A stretch of DNA of 54,945 nucleotides, taken from assembly GCA_902799045.1 (NCBI GenBank), contig CADBZH010000014.1, positions 1 through 54,945 on the forward strand, in the 5' to 3' direction. Positions 1 through 7,802 of this stretch are shown one piece after another; the stretch's first letter is position 1; each line of letters opens with the position of its first letter. A program made the position numbers and the translations under genes. The notes under the pieces are model-generated. The model saw nothing but the letters and a program-made list of their open reading frames with translations. It made no database searches and was not told the DNA's origin. The DNA comes from an uncultured Eubacteriales bacterium (GTDB taxonomy: Bacteria > Bacillota > Clostridia > Christensenellales > Aristaeellaceae).

Positions 1-58
1 TTCTTCTGCATTTCTATGGTTTGTTACACACAGGTTAAATGCCGCCCGCTGCCTCTCT

Positions 59-78
59 CAACCCCTTTAAAGGGGTTG
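59..78. terminator. Palindrome, possible terminator of an upstream gene
   Basis: A perfect 10-bp inverted repeat (CAACCCCTTT/AAAGGGGTTG) is followed by a short T-rich stretch. It could end transcription entering from the left edge. The gene it would serve is outside the window. Confidence 0.35.
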
Positions 79-253
79 ACTTTTCATAGTTGGTCTTCCA
101 TGGGTCGGGCGGGCTGTCCTGTTGTCGACTATTATAGGGCATCGGGCTTCGGATTGCAACATTCGGATGCTTTTATCCCGGTTTTTTGCGGGAAACGCCC
201 GCTGTCCGGGCCAGGTAAACCAATTTTCTACCTGTTGTCGCAATCGATTTCGC

Positions 254-282
254 TTGCATTGGTGCAATTTGTATGTTATATT
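254..282 (+). promoter_or_regulatory. Sigma-A-type promoter of the EAL gene
   Basis: TTGCAT, a 17-bp spacer and TATATT lie about 70 nt upstream of the start codon of the EAL-domain gene. Nothing else was recognised in the first 250 bases apart from the palindrome at 59-78. Confidence 0.55.
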
Positions 283-354
283 ATATGGAGGGAATCCATT
301 AATTGCCATGGCCTGGCGCGGCGCGTCGGCCATCGCGGAGGGGAGGGCGTTGGC

Positions 355-3243
355 ATGAGCACAGAATGGTTGAACCTCGGGCATCAGGGTAGCGATTACG
401 AGCCGCTTGTGGACCGGCTGAACGCCTCGCCCTTTGACGAGCTGGTGGAGATCGACCTGTACAACGATCGCTGCCGCAACATCTACCACGTGGAGGGCAA
501 GTATTTCGTGCCCTTCATGGAGGGCACCTGGACGAAGCTGTATCGCTATGCCTCCGAGCACATGGTGCATCCGTCGGACCGCGGGGCCTATTCCGCGCTG
601 ATGGACCCGGACAAGCTGCAATCGCGGCTGGACAACGCGCCGATCCCCGGCGTGCGCAGCGCCGAATTCCGCTTCCGGGCCATGGACAGCAGCTGGATCT
701 GGACGCGCCAGGTGATGATCTCCGGAACGAAGAACGGCCTGGACGAGGGCATCGTCCGGTGCTACATCTACGATATTTCCGTGCAGAAGCAGCGGGAGCA
801 GGGGCGCATCGCCCCGGTGAATTCCACCGCCGCGTCGGTGCGGCGCGACGACCTGACCGGCCTGCTGTTTGATCGCGATTTCTTCAACTTTGCCCAGCGC
901 AAGCTGCCCACGCTGGTGGGCCAGTGGTGCGTCGTGGCGGTGGACGTGGAGAACTTCAAGCTGTTCTGCGACTGGCACGGCCAGCAGGAGGGCCATTTCC
1001 TGCTGGCGGCCATCGGCGAAAAGCTGCAGCACCTGGAGGAGGAGACCGGCGGCCTGGCGGGCTATCGCGGCCAGGATGACTTTGCCCTGCTGATCCCCTA
1101 TGATATCCAGCGGCTGAACGCGCTGTTCAGCGAGCTGCAGGCGCTGATCGTGGCCCAGGGCGATTCCGTGGGCTTCCAGCCCATCTTCGGCGTCTGCATG
1201 ATCGAGACCGGCAACGACGATATCATGGAGCTGTACAACCACGCCGCGCTGACCGCCGAGCAGATCAAGGGCGATTTCCGCAACCGCATCCGGGTGTACA
1301 ACCCCGCCACCTACAAGAAGAACACCGAGGAATACAAGATCCTCGCGGCGTTTCAGAAGAGCCTGGAGGACGGCGAGCTGTTCTTCTGCCTGCAGCCCCA
1401 GTGCCGGGTGTCCACCGGCAACGTGGTGGGCGCGGAGGCGCTGGCCCGCTGGCGCACGAAGGACGGGCGGATGATCCCGCCGGCGCGGTTCGTGCCGATC
1501 CTGGAAAAATACGGCATGGTGACGAACCTGGACAAGTTCATCTGGGAGAGCGTGTGCCGGTGGCAGCGCAAGTGGCTGGACGAGGGCCACACGGCGGTGC
1601 CGGTGTCGCTGAACGTGAGCCAGATCGACATCTTCACCATCGACGTGCCGAATCACTTCGCGGAGCTGCTGGAGAAGTATTCCCTGCCCGCCAGCCTCAT
1701 CAAGATCGAGATCACCGAATCGGCCTACGTGGAGGACACCGCCGTGGTGCGCGAGACGGCCCGCCGCCTGCGCGCCGCCGGGTTCCTGGTGCTGATGGAT
1801 GACTTCGGCAGCGGCTATTCCTCGCTGAACATGCTGCGCAGCCTGAACGTGGACGTGCTGAAGCTGGACGCCCAGTTCCTGCACATCAGCGAAAAAGAGT
1901 CCCGCAAGGGCATCAGCATCCTGGAATCCATCATCAACATGGCCAAGTCCATGACGATCCCCGTGATCGTGGAGGGCGTGGAGACGCCGGAGCAGATCAA
2001 CTTCCTGTCCGACCTGGGCTGCCGCTACATGCAGGGCTATTACTTCTACCGCCCCATGCCGGTGGAGGAGTTTGAAAACCTGATCCGCGACGAAAAGCGC
2101 ATCGACACCCGCGGCTTTGAGTTCAAGGCCAACGAGCAGTTCCACACCCGCGAATTCCTGGACGCCAACGTGTTCAACGACGCGATGCTGAACAACATCC
2201 TCGGCCCGGTGGCGATCTATCGCCGCAAGGGCGACACGGTGGACATCATCCGCTACAACCAGCAGTTTTACCTGATGGTGGGGCTGGAGCTGAGCCAGCT
2301 GAACGAGCGCATCCTGGGCATGCAGGATTACCTGTTCCCCGAGGACAAAAACAAGCTGCTGGACATGATGGATCGCGCCGTGAAGGACCGGCTGAACGGC
2401 ACCAGGGGCGTGCTGCGCGCCTACAAGCCCAGCGGCGTGCTGGTGTGGATCGCGCTGCAGCTCTACTTCATGGACGAGAACGACCAGGGCATGAACTTCT
2501 ACGGCTCCTGCGAGGACGTGACCGAGCTGCAATACCTGAACGAAGACCTGCCCGGCGGCTACTATCGCGTTGCCGCCGACGGCAAGGGCACGTTCCTCTA
2601 TGTCAGCAAGGGGCTGACCGAGATGGTGGGCTACACCGCCAATGAGCTGCGAACAGAGTTTGACAACAGCGTGATGAAGCTGGTTCACCCCGACGACCGG
2701 AAGACGGTGCTGGAGGGCGCGGCGAGCATTCGCAGCGGGAAGGAAAACGCCGGCAAGCCCATCCGCTTCAAGCGCAAGGGGGGCGGCTGGATCAACGTGG
2801 TGATCAAGAGCCGCCTGTCCGACCTGGACGGCATGCTCTGCTTCCAGGCCGTGGCTGTGGATGTGACGGACATGGTGAAGCTGCGCAACCAGATGCGCCT
2901 GCTCAGCGAGCACGTGTCCGACGACGTGGTGTTCGTCAAGCGCAAGGACAAGGGCGTCAAGTATCGCGTGGTGATCCACGGCCTGGAGAAGAAGCTGGGC
3001 ATTACGGCCAAGCAGTTTGAAAAGCTGCTGAACAGCGGCGAGTTCTATCGCCAGATGGATCCGCAGGAGGCCAAGCGGCTGGAGGAAGTGACCATCAACG
3101 CGCTGGAGCACAAGCAGCCCTTTGAGTTTGATTTTGCCGTGCGCACCCCGGACGAGCGGGTCGTGCACCTGCACATGAAGAACGACCGCGTGGACGACGC
3201 CAGCAGCAAGGTGGAATATATCTGCATCTTCCGCGCGACCTGA
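355..3243 (+). CDS. PAS / degenerate GGDEF / EAL c-di-GMP phosphodiesterase
   Basis: Predicted to hydrolyse cyclic-di-GMP, in a 962-residue protein without obvious membrane segments. Order: N-terminal PAS-like sensor (about 1-150), GGDEF-type domain (about 160-310), EAL domain (about 325-580), then two or three PAS-like modules to the C terminus. The EAL part keeps the expected motifs: E361-A-L, SLNVSQ, EITES, DDFGSGYSS, KLD, EGVET and QGYYF. The GGDEF signature reads GQDDF (239-243), so cyclase activity is probably lost and the domain may act as a GTP sensor, as known for other degenerate GGDEF domains. The start follows a purine-rich GGAGGGGAGGG site and fits the promoter at 254-282. Reading continues upstream in frame, but without a ribosome binding site. 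PAS modules on the C-terminal side of EAL are less usual. Confidence 0.88.
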   Translation: MSTEWLNLGHQGSDYEPLVDRLNASPFDELVEIDLYNDRCRNIYHVEGKYFVPFMEGTWTKLYRYASEHMVHPSDRGAYSALMDPDKLQSRLDNAPIPGVRSAEFRFRAMDSSWIWTRQVMISGTKNGLDEGIVRCYIYDISVQKQREQGRIAPVNSTAASVRRDDLTGLLFDRDFFNFAQRKLPTLVGQWCVVAVDVENFKLFCDWHGQQEGHFLLAAIGEKLQHLEEETGGLAGYRGQDDFALLIPYDIQRLNALFSELQALIVAQGDSVGFQPIFGVCMIETGNDDIMELYNHAALTAEQIKGDFRNRIRVYNPATYKKNTEEYKILAAFQKSLEDGELFFCLQPQCRVSTGNVVGAEALARWRTKDGRMIPPARFVPILEKYGMVTNLDKFIWESVCRWQRKWLDEGHTAVPVSLNVSQIDIFTIDVPNHFAELLEKYSLPASLIKIEITESAYVEDTAVVRETARRLRAAGFLVLMDDFGSGYSSLNMLRSLNVDVLKLDAQFLHISEKESRKGISILESIINMAKSMTIPVIVEGVETPEQINFLSDLGCRYMQGYYFYRPMPVEEFENLIRDEKRIDTRGFEFKANEQFHTREFLDANVFNDAMLNNILGPVAIYRRKGDTVDIIRYNQQFYLMVGLELSQLNERILGMQDYLFPEDKNKLLDMMDRAVKDRLNGTRGVLRAYKPSGVLVWIALQLYFMDENDQGMNFYGSCEDVTELQYLNEDLPGGYYRVAADGKGTFLYVSKGLTEMVGYTANELRTEFDNSVMKLVHPDDRKTVLEGAASIRSGKENAGKPIRFKRKGGGWINVVIKSRLSDLDGMLCFQAVAVDVTDMVKLRNQMRLLSEHVSDDVVFVKRKDKGVKYRVVIHGLEKKLGITAKQFEKLLNSGEFYRQMDPQEAKRLEEVTINALEHKQPFEFDFAVRTPDERVVHLHMKNDRVDDASSKVEYICIFRAT

Positions 3244-3362
3244 AAAATAAGCGCTTGCCTAAATGCGCCTTCCCCTGTTCAGGGCGGGCGGGCACTGATG
3301 CCCGCCCGCCCTTGCCTTCCTCTCTGGGGAAGGTGGCCGAGCGCTTCCAGCCAAGAAAAGGG

Positions 3363-3405
3363 ACCGGATTGCCACGTCGCTTCGCTCCGACGCGGCAATA
3401 CGGTC
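3363..3405. repeat. Dispersed repeat, GATTGCCACGTC family (short copy)
   Basis: GGATTGCCACGTCG with the inverted partner CGACGCGGCAAT after a short CTTCGCTC centre. It lies between two convergent genes, where it could terminate both transcripts. The same family recurs at least seven more times in this window. Confidence 0.7.
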
Positions 3406-3430
3406 TCTTTTTTGCGAGGCGCGGCGGCCG

Positions 3431-3997
3431 TTACCGCTCCACGCTCCACTCGGTCAATTTCTCCCCCTTGACCAGCCACGCCTTCTCCGCCAGCTCGGCC
3501 AGGGGGGCGTCGGAGCGGGAGTCGGAGAAGAACTCGTCGATCCTGCCGCCGGGGAAGCGGGCGCGGAAGCGGCTGACCTTCTCCCGGCCGTGGCAGTTGG
3601 GGCCGAGGAACAGGCCGGTGCGCTTGTCCACGGGCGAGCCGATGACGCAGCTGACGCCCAGCTTCAGGCAGGCGGGGCGGATCAAAAACTCCGGCGAGGC
3701 GGAGATCACCACGTCGTCGTCCCTGTGGCGCGGGGGATACCAGGCCTTCACGCGGGCAAAGTTGGCCTGCCAGAAGGCGTCCACGGCTGCGTCCACATCG
3801 CCGATCAGCGTCAGGAAGTGGAGCATGCGCTGCTTGAAGGCCTGCTTTTTGCGCAGCTTCAGCACAAACAGCAGCCCGTTGACCGCCTGGGCGGGCACGT
3901 CGCGCCACATCCTTTTGCGGTGCGCCAGGCACCAGAGGAAGAAGCGGGCGGTGCTGTCGCCGCGGAGGATGGTGTTGTCAAAGTCATAGACGTTCAT
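3431..3997 (-). CDS. HAD-superfamily phosphatase, phosphoserine-phosphatase-like
   Basis: A 188-residue HAD hydrolase. Motif I is at the very N terminus (VYDFDNTIL, nucleophile Asp and general-acid Asp both present). Motif II is the Ser in VVISASPEF. A lysine (GREKVS) and an acidic motif (FFSDSRSD) follow, in the order of the subclass I PSP-like proteins. The helical insert between motifs I and II fits a C1 cap. The substrate cannot be predicted; small phosphomonoesters are typical of the family. The chosen ATG puts motif I at residues 4-10, as is normal, and follows a GGGGCGAGG site. Monocistronic, convergent with the EAL gene. Confidence 0.82.
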   Translation of the reverse strand: MNVYDFDNTILRGDSTARFFLWCLAHRKRMWRDVPAQAVNGLLFVLKLRKKQAFKQRMLHFLTLIGDVDAAVDAFWQANFARVKAWYPPRHRDDDVVISASPEFLIRPACLKLGVSCVIGSPVDKRTGLFLGPNCHGREKVSRFRARFPGGRIDEFFSDSRSDAPLAELAEKAWLVKGEKLTEWSVER

Positions 3998-4146
3998 GAG
4001 CCTCGCCCCTTCGATGGGAATGTTTGGTATTCTATTCGCCCCGGGGGCCGGGAAATCCTGCGTTCGCCCTGAAAATACGGGCCTGCCGCAATTTCCACGC
4101 AATTATGAACGGGGGTTTATATGTACTTTGAATTTCACCGGAACGA

Positions 4147-4175
4147 TTGATTTTATAACCTTGCGCTGGTAAAAT
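4147..4175 (+). promoter_or_regulatory. Promoter of the LCP gene
   Basis: TTGATT, a 17-bp spacer and TAAAAT, 44 nt upstream of the LCP start codon. Confidence 0.6.
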
Positions 4176-4219
4176 GAGAGCAACCCGTTTGAAGGAATAC
4201 ATAGTATGGAGGCAAACCC

Positions 4220-5341
4220 ATGAGACATATGCGGAAATGGATCGCGGCGCTCGTCGCGCTGTGCCTGCTGACCGGGGCGCTGGGCGCGCTGGCCGAGGAG
4301 AACCGTATGAACGACCTGCTGGGCTTCTACCAGCGCGCCACCGGCCAGGTCGAGGCCGTCGAACAGGCCGAGCCGACCAGTCAGGCCGAGCCGACCGAAC
4401 AGGTCGAGGCGACCAGCCAGGCCGAGCCTGCGGCGGACGAATTCATCCCCGGCGGGGAAGCGCCCGCCGAGGAGGAGGAGATCGTGCCGCCGGAGCAGCT
4501 GCTGACGGTGGAGGACCTCGCCATCAACCAGGGCCTGCCCGGCGAGTGGATGAACATCCTGCTGCTGGGCACGGATTCCCGCACCACCCAGAACTACACC
4601 CGCACCGACACGATGATCGTGCTGTCCGTCAATCCCACGGCAGGCCTGGTGAAGCTGACCTCGCTGATGCGCGATCTGTGGGTGGACATTCCCGGCCACG
4701 GCGGCGCGAAGCTGAACGCGGCCTGCGTCTACGGCGGCCCCGCGCTGACGGTGCGCTGCATCAACGAGAACTTTGGCCTGAACATCGACACCTATGTGCT
4801 GGTGAACATGCAGTGCCTGGCCACCATCGTGGACAGCCTCGGCGGCATCCCCATGGACGTGACCGACAGCGAGGCCAGCGCCATCAACAAGCTGTTTGAG
4901 AGCGACCTCAACGCCAACGATGAGAACACCTATTTCGTCGGGGACGCGGTGTCCGCCGGGACGCAGGTGCTGCTGAACGGCAAGCAGGCCCTGGCCTTCG
5001 CCCGCATCCGCAGCCTGGACAGCGACTATGCCCGCACCGACCGCCAGCGCCGGGTGCTGATCACCATCGCAAAGCGGATGCAGCAGCTGGATCTGGTCAG
5101 CCTGGGCGCCATCCTGATGAACATGCTGCAATACGTGGAGACGAACCTGACCTTCGATGACATCATGGCCCTGGCTTCCGCCTGCATGAACGCCAACCTG
5201 GACGACGTCGCCGACCTGCGCCTGCCCGCCGAGGGCACCTACCAGTCCGGCACGTTCGGCGGCACCTGGTGCATTAAGGCCGATTTCGCGGCCAACACCG
5301 AGCTGCTGCATCAGTTCATCTATGAGAACGGCGTGAACTGA
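4220..5341 (+). CDS. LytR-CpsA-Psr (LCP) family cell-wall ligase
   Basis: LCP proteins transfer polyprenyl-pyrophosphate-linked glycopolymers to peptidoglycan on the outer face of the membrane. The 373-residue protein has an N-terminal signal/anchor segment (about 5-26). A low-complexity linker built from QAEPTSQAEPTEQ-like repeats (about 45-80) follows, then the LCP core from about residue 110: NILLLGTDSR, RTDTMIVLSV, LTSLMRDLWVDIPG, and ALAFARIRSLDSDYARTDRQRRV near the end. These Arg/Asp motifs bind the pyrophosphate and metal in characterised homologues. A GGAGG site lies 7 nt before the ATG. It is monocistronic with its own promoter. Whether it attaches teichoic acid or another polymer is unknown, but an LTA-synthase-like gene lies at 46.4 kb. 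Confidence 0.92.
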   Translation: MRHMRKWIAALVALCLLTGALGALAEENRMNDLLGFYQRATGQVEAVEQAEPTSQAEPTEQVEATSQAEPAADEFIPGGEAPAEEEEIVPPEQLLTVEDLAINQGLPGEWMNILLLGTDSRTTQNYTRTDTMIVLSVNPTAGLVKLTSLMRDLWVDIPGHGGAKLNAACVYGGPALTVRCINENFGLNIDTYVLVNMQCLATIVDSLGGIPMDVTDSEASAINKLFESDLNANDENTYFVGDAVSAGTQVLLNGKQALAFARIRSLDSDYARTDRQRRVLITIAKRMQQLDLVSLGAILMNMLQYVETNLTFDDIMALASACMNANLDDVADLRLPAEGTYQSGTFGGTWCIKADFAANTELLHQFIYENGVN

Positions 5342-5370
5342 GGCGCATCGCTGTCCTTACGAAAAGAGGA

Positions 5371-5481
5371 ACCGGATTGCCACGTCGGGACATGATATGT
5401 CCCTCCTCGCAATGACGTACAACACAGCTCCATCGCACTGTGTCATTGCGAGGAGGCCCTTGGGCCGACGCGGCAATCTGG
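5371..5481. repeat. GATTGCCACGTC-family inverted repeat, copy in the 5342-5693 gap
   Basis: Outer arms ACCGGATTGCCACGTCGG and CCGACGCGGCAATCTGG enclose inner arms carrying TCGCAATGACGT and TGTCATTGCGAGGAGG. This makes a long, nested, hairpin-forming palindrome. The left half is nearly identical to that of the copy starting at 5550. Confidence 0.8.
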
Positions 5482-5549
5482 TTTTTGGAAACACGACAGC
5501 CTTCCCCGCGGGGCGGCATCTCGTGCGCGCTGCCCCTGCGAAAAAAGGG

Positions 5550-5663
5550 CCCGGATTGCCACGTCGGGACATGATATGTCCCTCCTCGCAATGACGTACA
5601 ACCATGCGTTATCGTACGATGTCATTGCGGGGAGAATCCCAAGGATTCGACGTGGCAATCCGG
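5550..5663. repeat. GATTGCCACGTC-family inverted repeat, second adjacent copy
   Basis: Same architecture as the copy at 5371, with arms CCCGGATTGCCACGTCGG and CGACGTGGCAATCCGGG. About 70 unrelated bases separate the two copies. Together they fill the 352-base gap between the convergent LCP and histidine-kinase genes; no gene is visible there. Confidence 0.8.
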
Positions 5664-5693
5664 GTCTTTATCAGGCGTCCCTCTCCTCCGGCG

Positions 5694-7049
5694 TCACGGC
5701 AGCGTCACGATGAAGGTGGCGTCCTGGCCGAAGCGGCTCTCGGCGCGGATGTGGCCCTTGTGCGCCTGGGCGATGGTGCGGGCGATGGCGAGGCCGAGGC
5801 CGTTGCCGGCCACCTCGCTGTTGTGGGACAGGTCCTCGCGATAGAACCGGTCGAAGATCTTCTCCAGGTTTTCCGGCGCGATGCCCATGCCGGTGTTCCA
5901 GACGGTGATCGTCGCGCCGCGCCCCTTCTGGGCCAGTGACAGGCGGATCCGCCCGCCCGCGTCGGAATACTTCAGCGCGTTGCTCAGCAGGATCACGGCC
6001 AGCTGCTGGAGCATGGCCTCGTCCCCGCGGATGAACACGTTCTCCGGGATCTCCGTCTCCAGCGTCCGGCCCGCCTCGAACACGGTGCTCTCAAACGGCA
6101 GCGCCACGCCCATCAGCGCGTCCGACAGGTTGAAGCGCTTCATCTCCACCGCCACGGTGCCCTTGTCCATCCGCGCCAGCGTCAGGAGGTTTTGCACCAG
6201 GGTGTCGGTGCGCTTCACCTCGGACTGGATGTAGCCCAGGTATTCGTTGGGGCCGATCTCGCTCTTCAGCACCTCGGCGTTGGCGGAGATCACGGCCAGC
6301 GGGGTCTTGAATTCGTGGCTGGCGTCCCACACGAACTGCTTCTGCCGGTCGAAGGAGGCCTGCACCGGCTGGAGCATCCGCCGGATGAGCAGATAGGCGC
6401 CCACGCTCAGCAATACGCAGGCCAGCGAGGCCACCAGGATGGTCGCGCGCAGCATCCGCCGGGCGGAGAGGAACTCCAGCCGCGCGTCCAGCGCCACCAG
6501 CAGGCGGCTGTCGCCCGAGCCGGTCAGACGGAAATACTGGGTGTCCAGGCAGCCGTCGCTCGCGCCGGTGGCCAGCGCCGCGTCCGCGAAGGCCTGGATC
6601 TGCTCGTCGCTGTACAGGTCCGCGCGGTCGCTGGTCCAGGCCGTCACGCCGCCCTGCTCGTCCAGCGTGATCGTGTAGGCGTTGGCCAGGCTCGCCAGCG
6701 AGGCGGCGCCTCCCTGCAGGTCAAAGCCCCGCCGCCGCTCGTTCCGACGGCGCGGCTCCTCCTGCAGAGCAGGGGGGACGGTGCCTTCGGGCTTCTCGGG
6801 GGGGTCCTGTTCCTCGGCGGGGACGGTGCCTTCGGGCTTCTCGGGGGGCTCCTGACCTTCAGGCGGCTCCTGTTCGAGCAGGTCGGGGCGCTGGCCGCGG
6901 TTTTCGGCGAGGATGTCCAGCGCCGCCCGGGCGGAGGCATCGATGTTGCGGCGGTTCACGATGTCGATGGACAGCACGATGCCCGCCGTCACCAGCACCA
7001 GCACGCCGATCACCAGCAGCGTCAGCCGCCGGCGGAGCTTGTTGATCAT
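5694..7049 (-). CDS. Sensor histidine kinase
   Basis: The 451-residue membrane kinase has TM1 (about 10-30), an extracellular sensor of about 170 residues and TM2 (about 203-223). Then come HisKA with H245 in DASHEFKTP, an N-box with N357, IFDRFYR, and the ATP-lid motif GNGLGL (415-420). The G1 box reads NTGMGI, with Asn replacing the usual Asp; this variant is known in active Gram-positive kinases, so activity is likely. The extracellular part starts with a tandem Pro/Glu repeat (PPEKPEGTVP twice). The ATG overlaps the TGA of the response regulator (ATGA), so the pair is translationally coupled. The signal is unknown. Confidence 0.9.
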   Translation of the reverse strand: MINKLRRRLTLLVIGVLVLVTAGIVLSIDIVNRRNIDASARAALDILAENRGQRPDLLEQEPPEGQEPPEKPEGTVPAEEQDPPEKPEGTVPPALQEEPRRRNERRRGFDLQGGAASLASLANAYTITLDEQGGVTAWTSDRADLYSDEQIQAFADAALATGASDGCLDTQYFRLTGSGDSRLLVALDARLEFLSARRMLRATILVASLACVLLSVGAYLLIRRMLQPVQASFDRQKQFVWDASHEFKTPLAVISANAEVLKSEIGPNEYLGYIQSEVKRTDTLVQNLLTLARMDKGTVAVEMKRFNLSDALMGVALPFESTVFEAGRTLETEIPENVFIRGDEAMLQQLAVILLSNALKYSDAGGRIRLSLAQKGRGATITVWNTGMGIAPENLEKIFDRFYREDLSHNSEVAGNGLGLAIARTIAQAHKGHIRAESRFGQDATFIVTLP

Positions 7050-7732
7050 TGCGGGCCCTCCTGTTCGAGCGAATAGCCCAGGCCCCGGGTGGCCTTCAGC
7101 TTCACGCCCGCGCCGATGAAGCCCAGCTTCTTGCGCAGGAAGGAGACGTAGACCTCCAGGTTGTTGTATTCGGCGTCGCTGTCATAGCCCCAGACGCGCT
7201 CGATCAGCGTCTCCTTGGGCAGGATCTGGGCGGGGTTGCGCAGGAACAGCTCCATCAGCTGGTATTCCTTCGCGCCCAGCTTCACCGACTGGCCGGTGGC
7301 GTCGTTTTGCAGCTTTCCGTCCTTTTCGGACAGGGAGACGCCGCCGAAGCTGAGCGCCATCACCGGCGCGCCGTCTCCCCGGCGGGTGATGGCCTTCAGG
7401 CAGGCGATCAGCTCGCCCATCTGGAAGGGCTTGGGAAGGTAGTAGTCCGCGCCGCCCTCCAGGCCGCGAATGCGGTCCTGCAGGTCGCCCCGGGCCGTGA
7501 GCATCATCACCGGCGTCTTCACGCCCTCGCCGCGCAGCCGGTTTAGGATGGTAAAGCCGTCCATGCCGGGGAGCATCACGTCCAGTATGATGGCGTCGTA
7601 GCCGCCGGAGAGGGCGCAATCCAGCCCGTCCGGGCCGGTGTAGGCCGGGTCCACCACGAAGCGCTCCTCCCGGAGCAGCCGGCACACCGCGGCCGACAGG
7701 TTCTTTTCGTCCTCGACGAGTAGTATGCGCAT
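7046..7732 (-). CDS. OmpR/PhoB-family response regulator
   Basis: The 228-residue regulator has a receiver domain (about 1-115) with acidic pocket ED (7-8), phosphoacceptor D51 in ILDVMLPGMDGF, and K101 in LPKPF. A winged-helix DNA-binding domain follows (about 125-225), with the typical ELFLRNPAQILPKETLIERVWG and RGLGYSLE segments. It is first in the operon, with the cognate kinase overlapping its stop codon. A hairpin terminator of the upstream foldase gene lies just before it. It is expected to bind DNA as a phosphorylated dimer; targets are unknown. Confidence 0.93.
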   Translation of the reverse strand: MRILLVEDEKNLSAAVCRLLREERFVVDPAYTGPDGLDCALSGGYDAIILDVMLPGMDGFTILNRLRGEGVKTPVMMLTARGDLQDRIRGLEGGADYYLPKPFQMGELIACLKAITRRGDGAPVMALSFGGVSLSEKDGKLQNDATGQSVKLGAKEYQLMELFLRNPAQILPKETLIERVWGYDSDAEYNNLEVYVSFLRKKLGFIGAGVKLKATRGLGYSLEQEGPQ

Positions 7733-7758
7733 GGGAGCCTCCTTGCCGTGGGTTCAAC

Positions 7759-7791
7759 AAAGCATCCGCCCGAATCACGGGCGGATGCTTT
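7759..7791 (-). terminator. Rho-independent-type hairpin after the foldase gene
   Basis: A perfect 14-bp stem (AAAGCATCCGCCCG/CGGGCGGATGCTTT) with a 5-nt loop, between the foldase stop codon and the response-regulator start. T-rich ends on either side allow termination of the foldase transcript. Confidence 0.7.
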
Positions 7792-7802
7792 TGCGGGGTG
7801 CA

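Noticed and set aside
308-358. 16-codon ORF (MAWRGASAIAEG...) whose stop overlaps the EAL start as ATGA
   Set aside because: Its nearest GGAGGG is about 15 nt from the ATG, too far. Overlap with the next start may be chance in GC-rich DNA.
67-3174. Open frame of about 1,035 codons on the minus strand opposite the EAL gene
   Set aside because: High GC leaves long antisense frames. The translation is His/Val/Leu/Gln-rich without recognisable motifs or a ribosome binding site, while the plus strand encodes a clear EAL protein.
5371-5663. Several short open frames in the 5.4-5.6 kb gap
   Set aside because: They are translations of GATTGCCACGTC repeat copies. The same peptide pieces recur wherever the repeat occurs, and no ribosome binding site is present.
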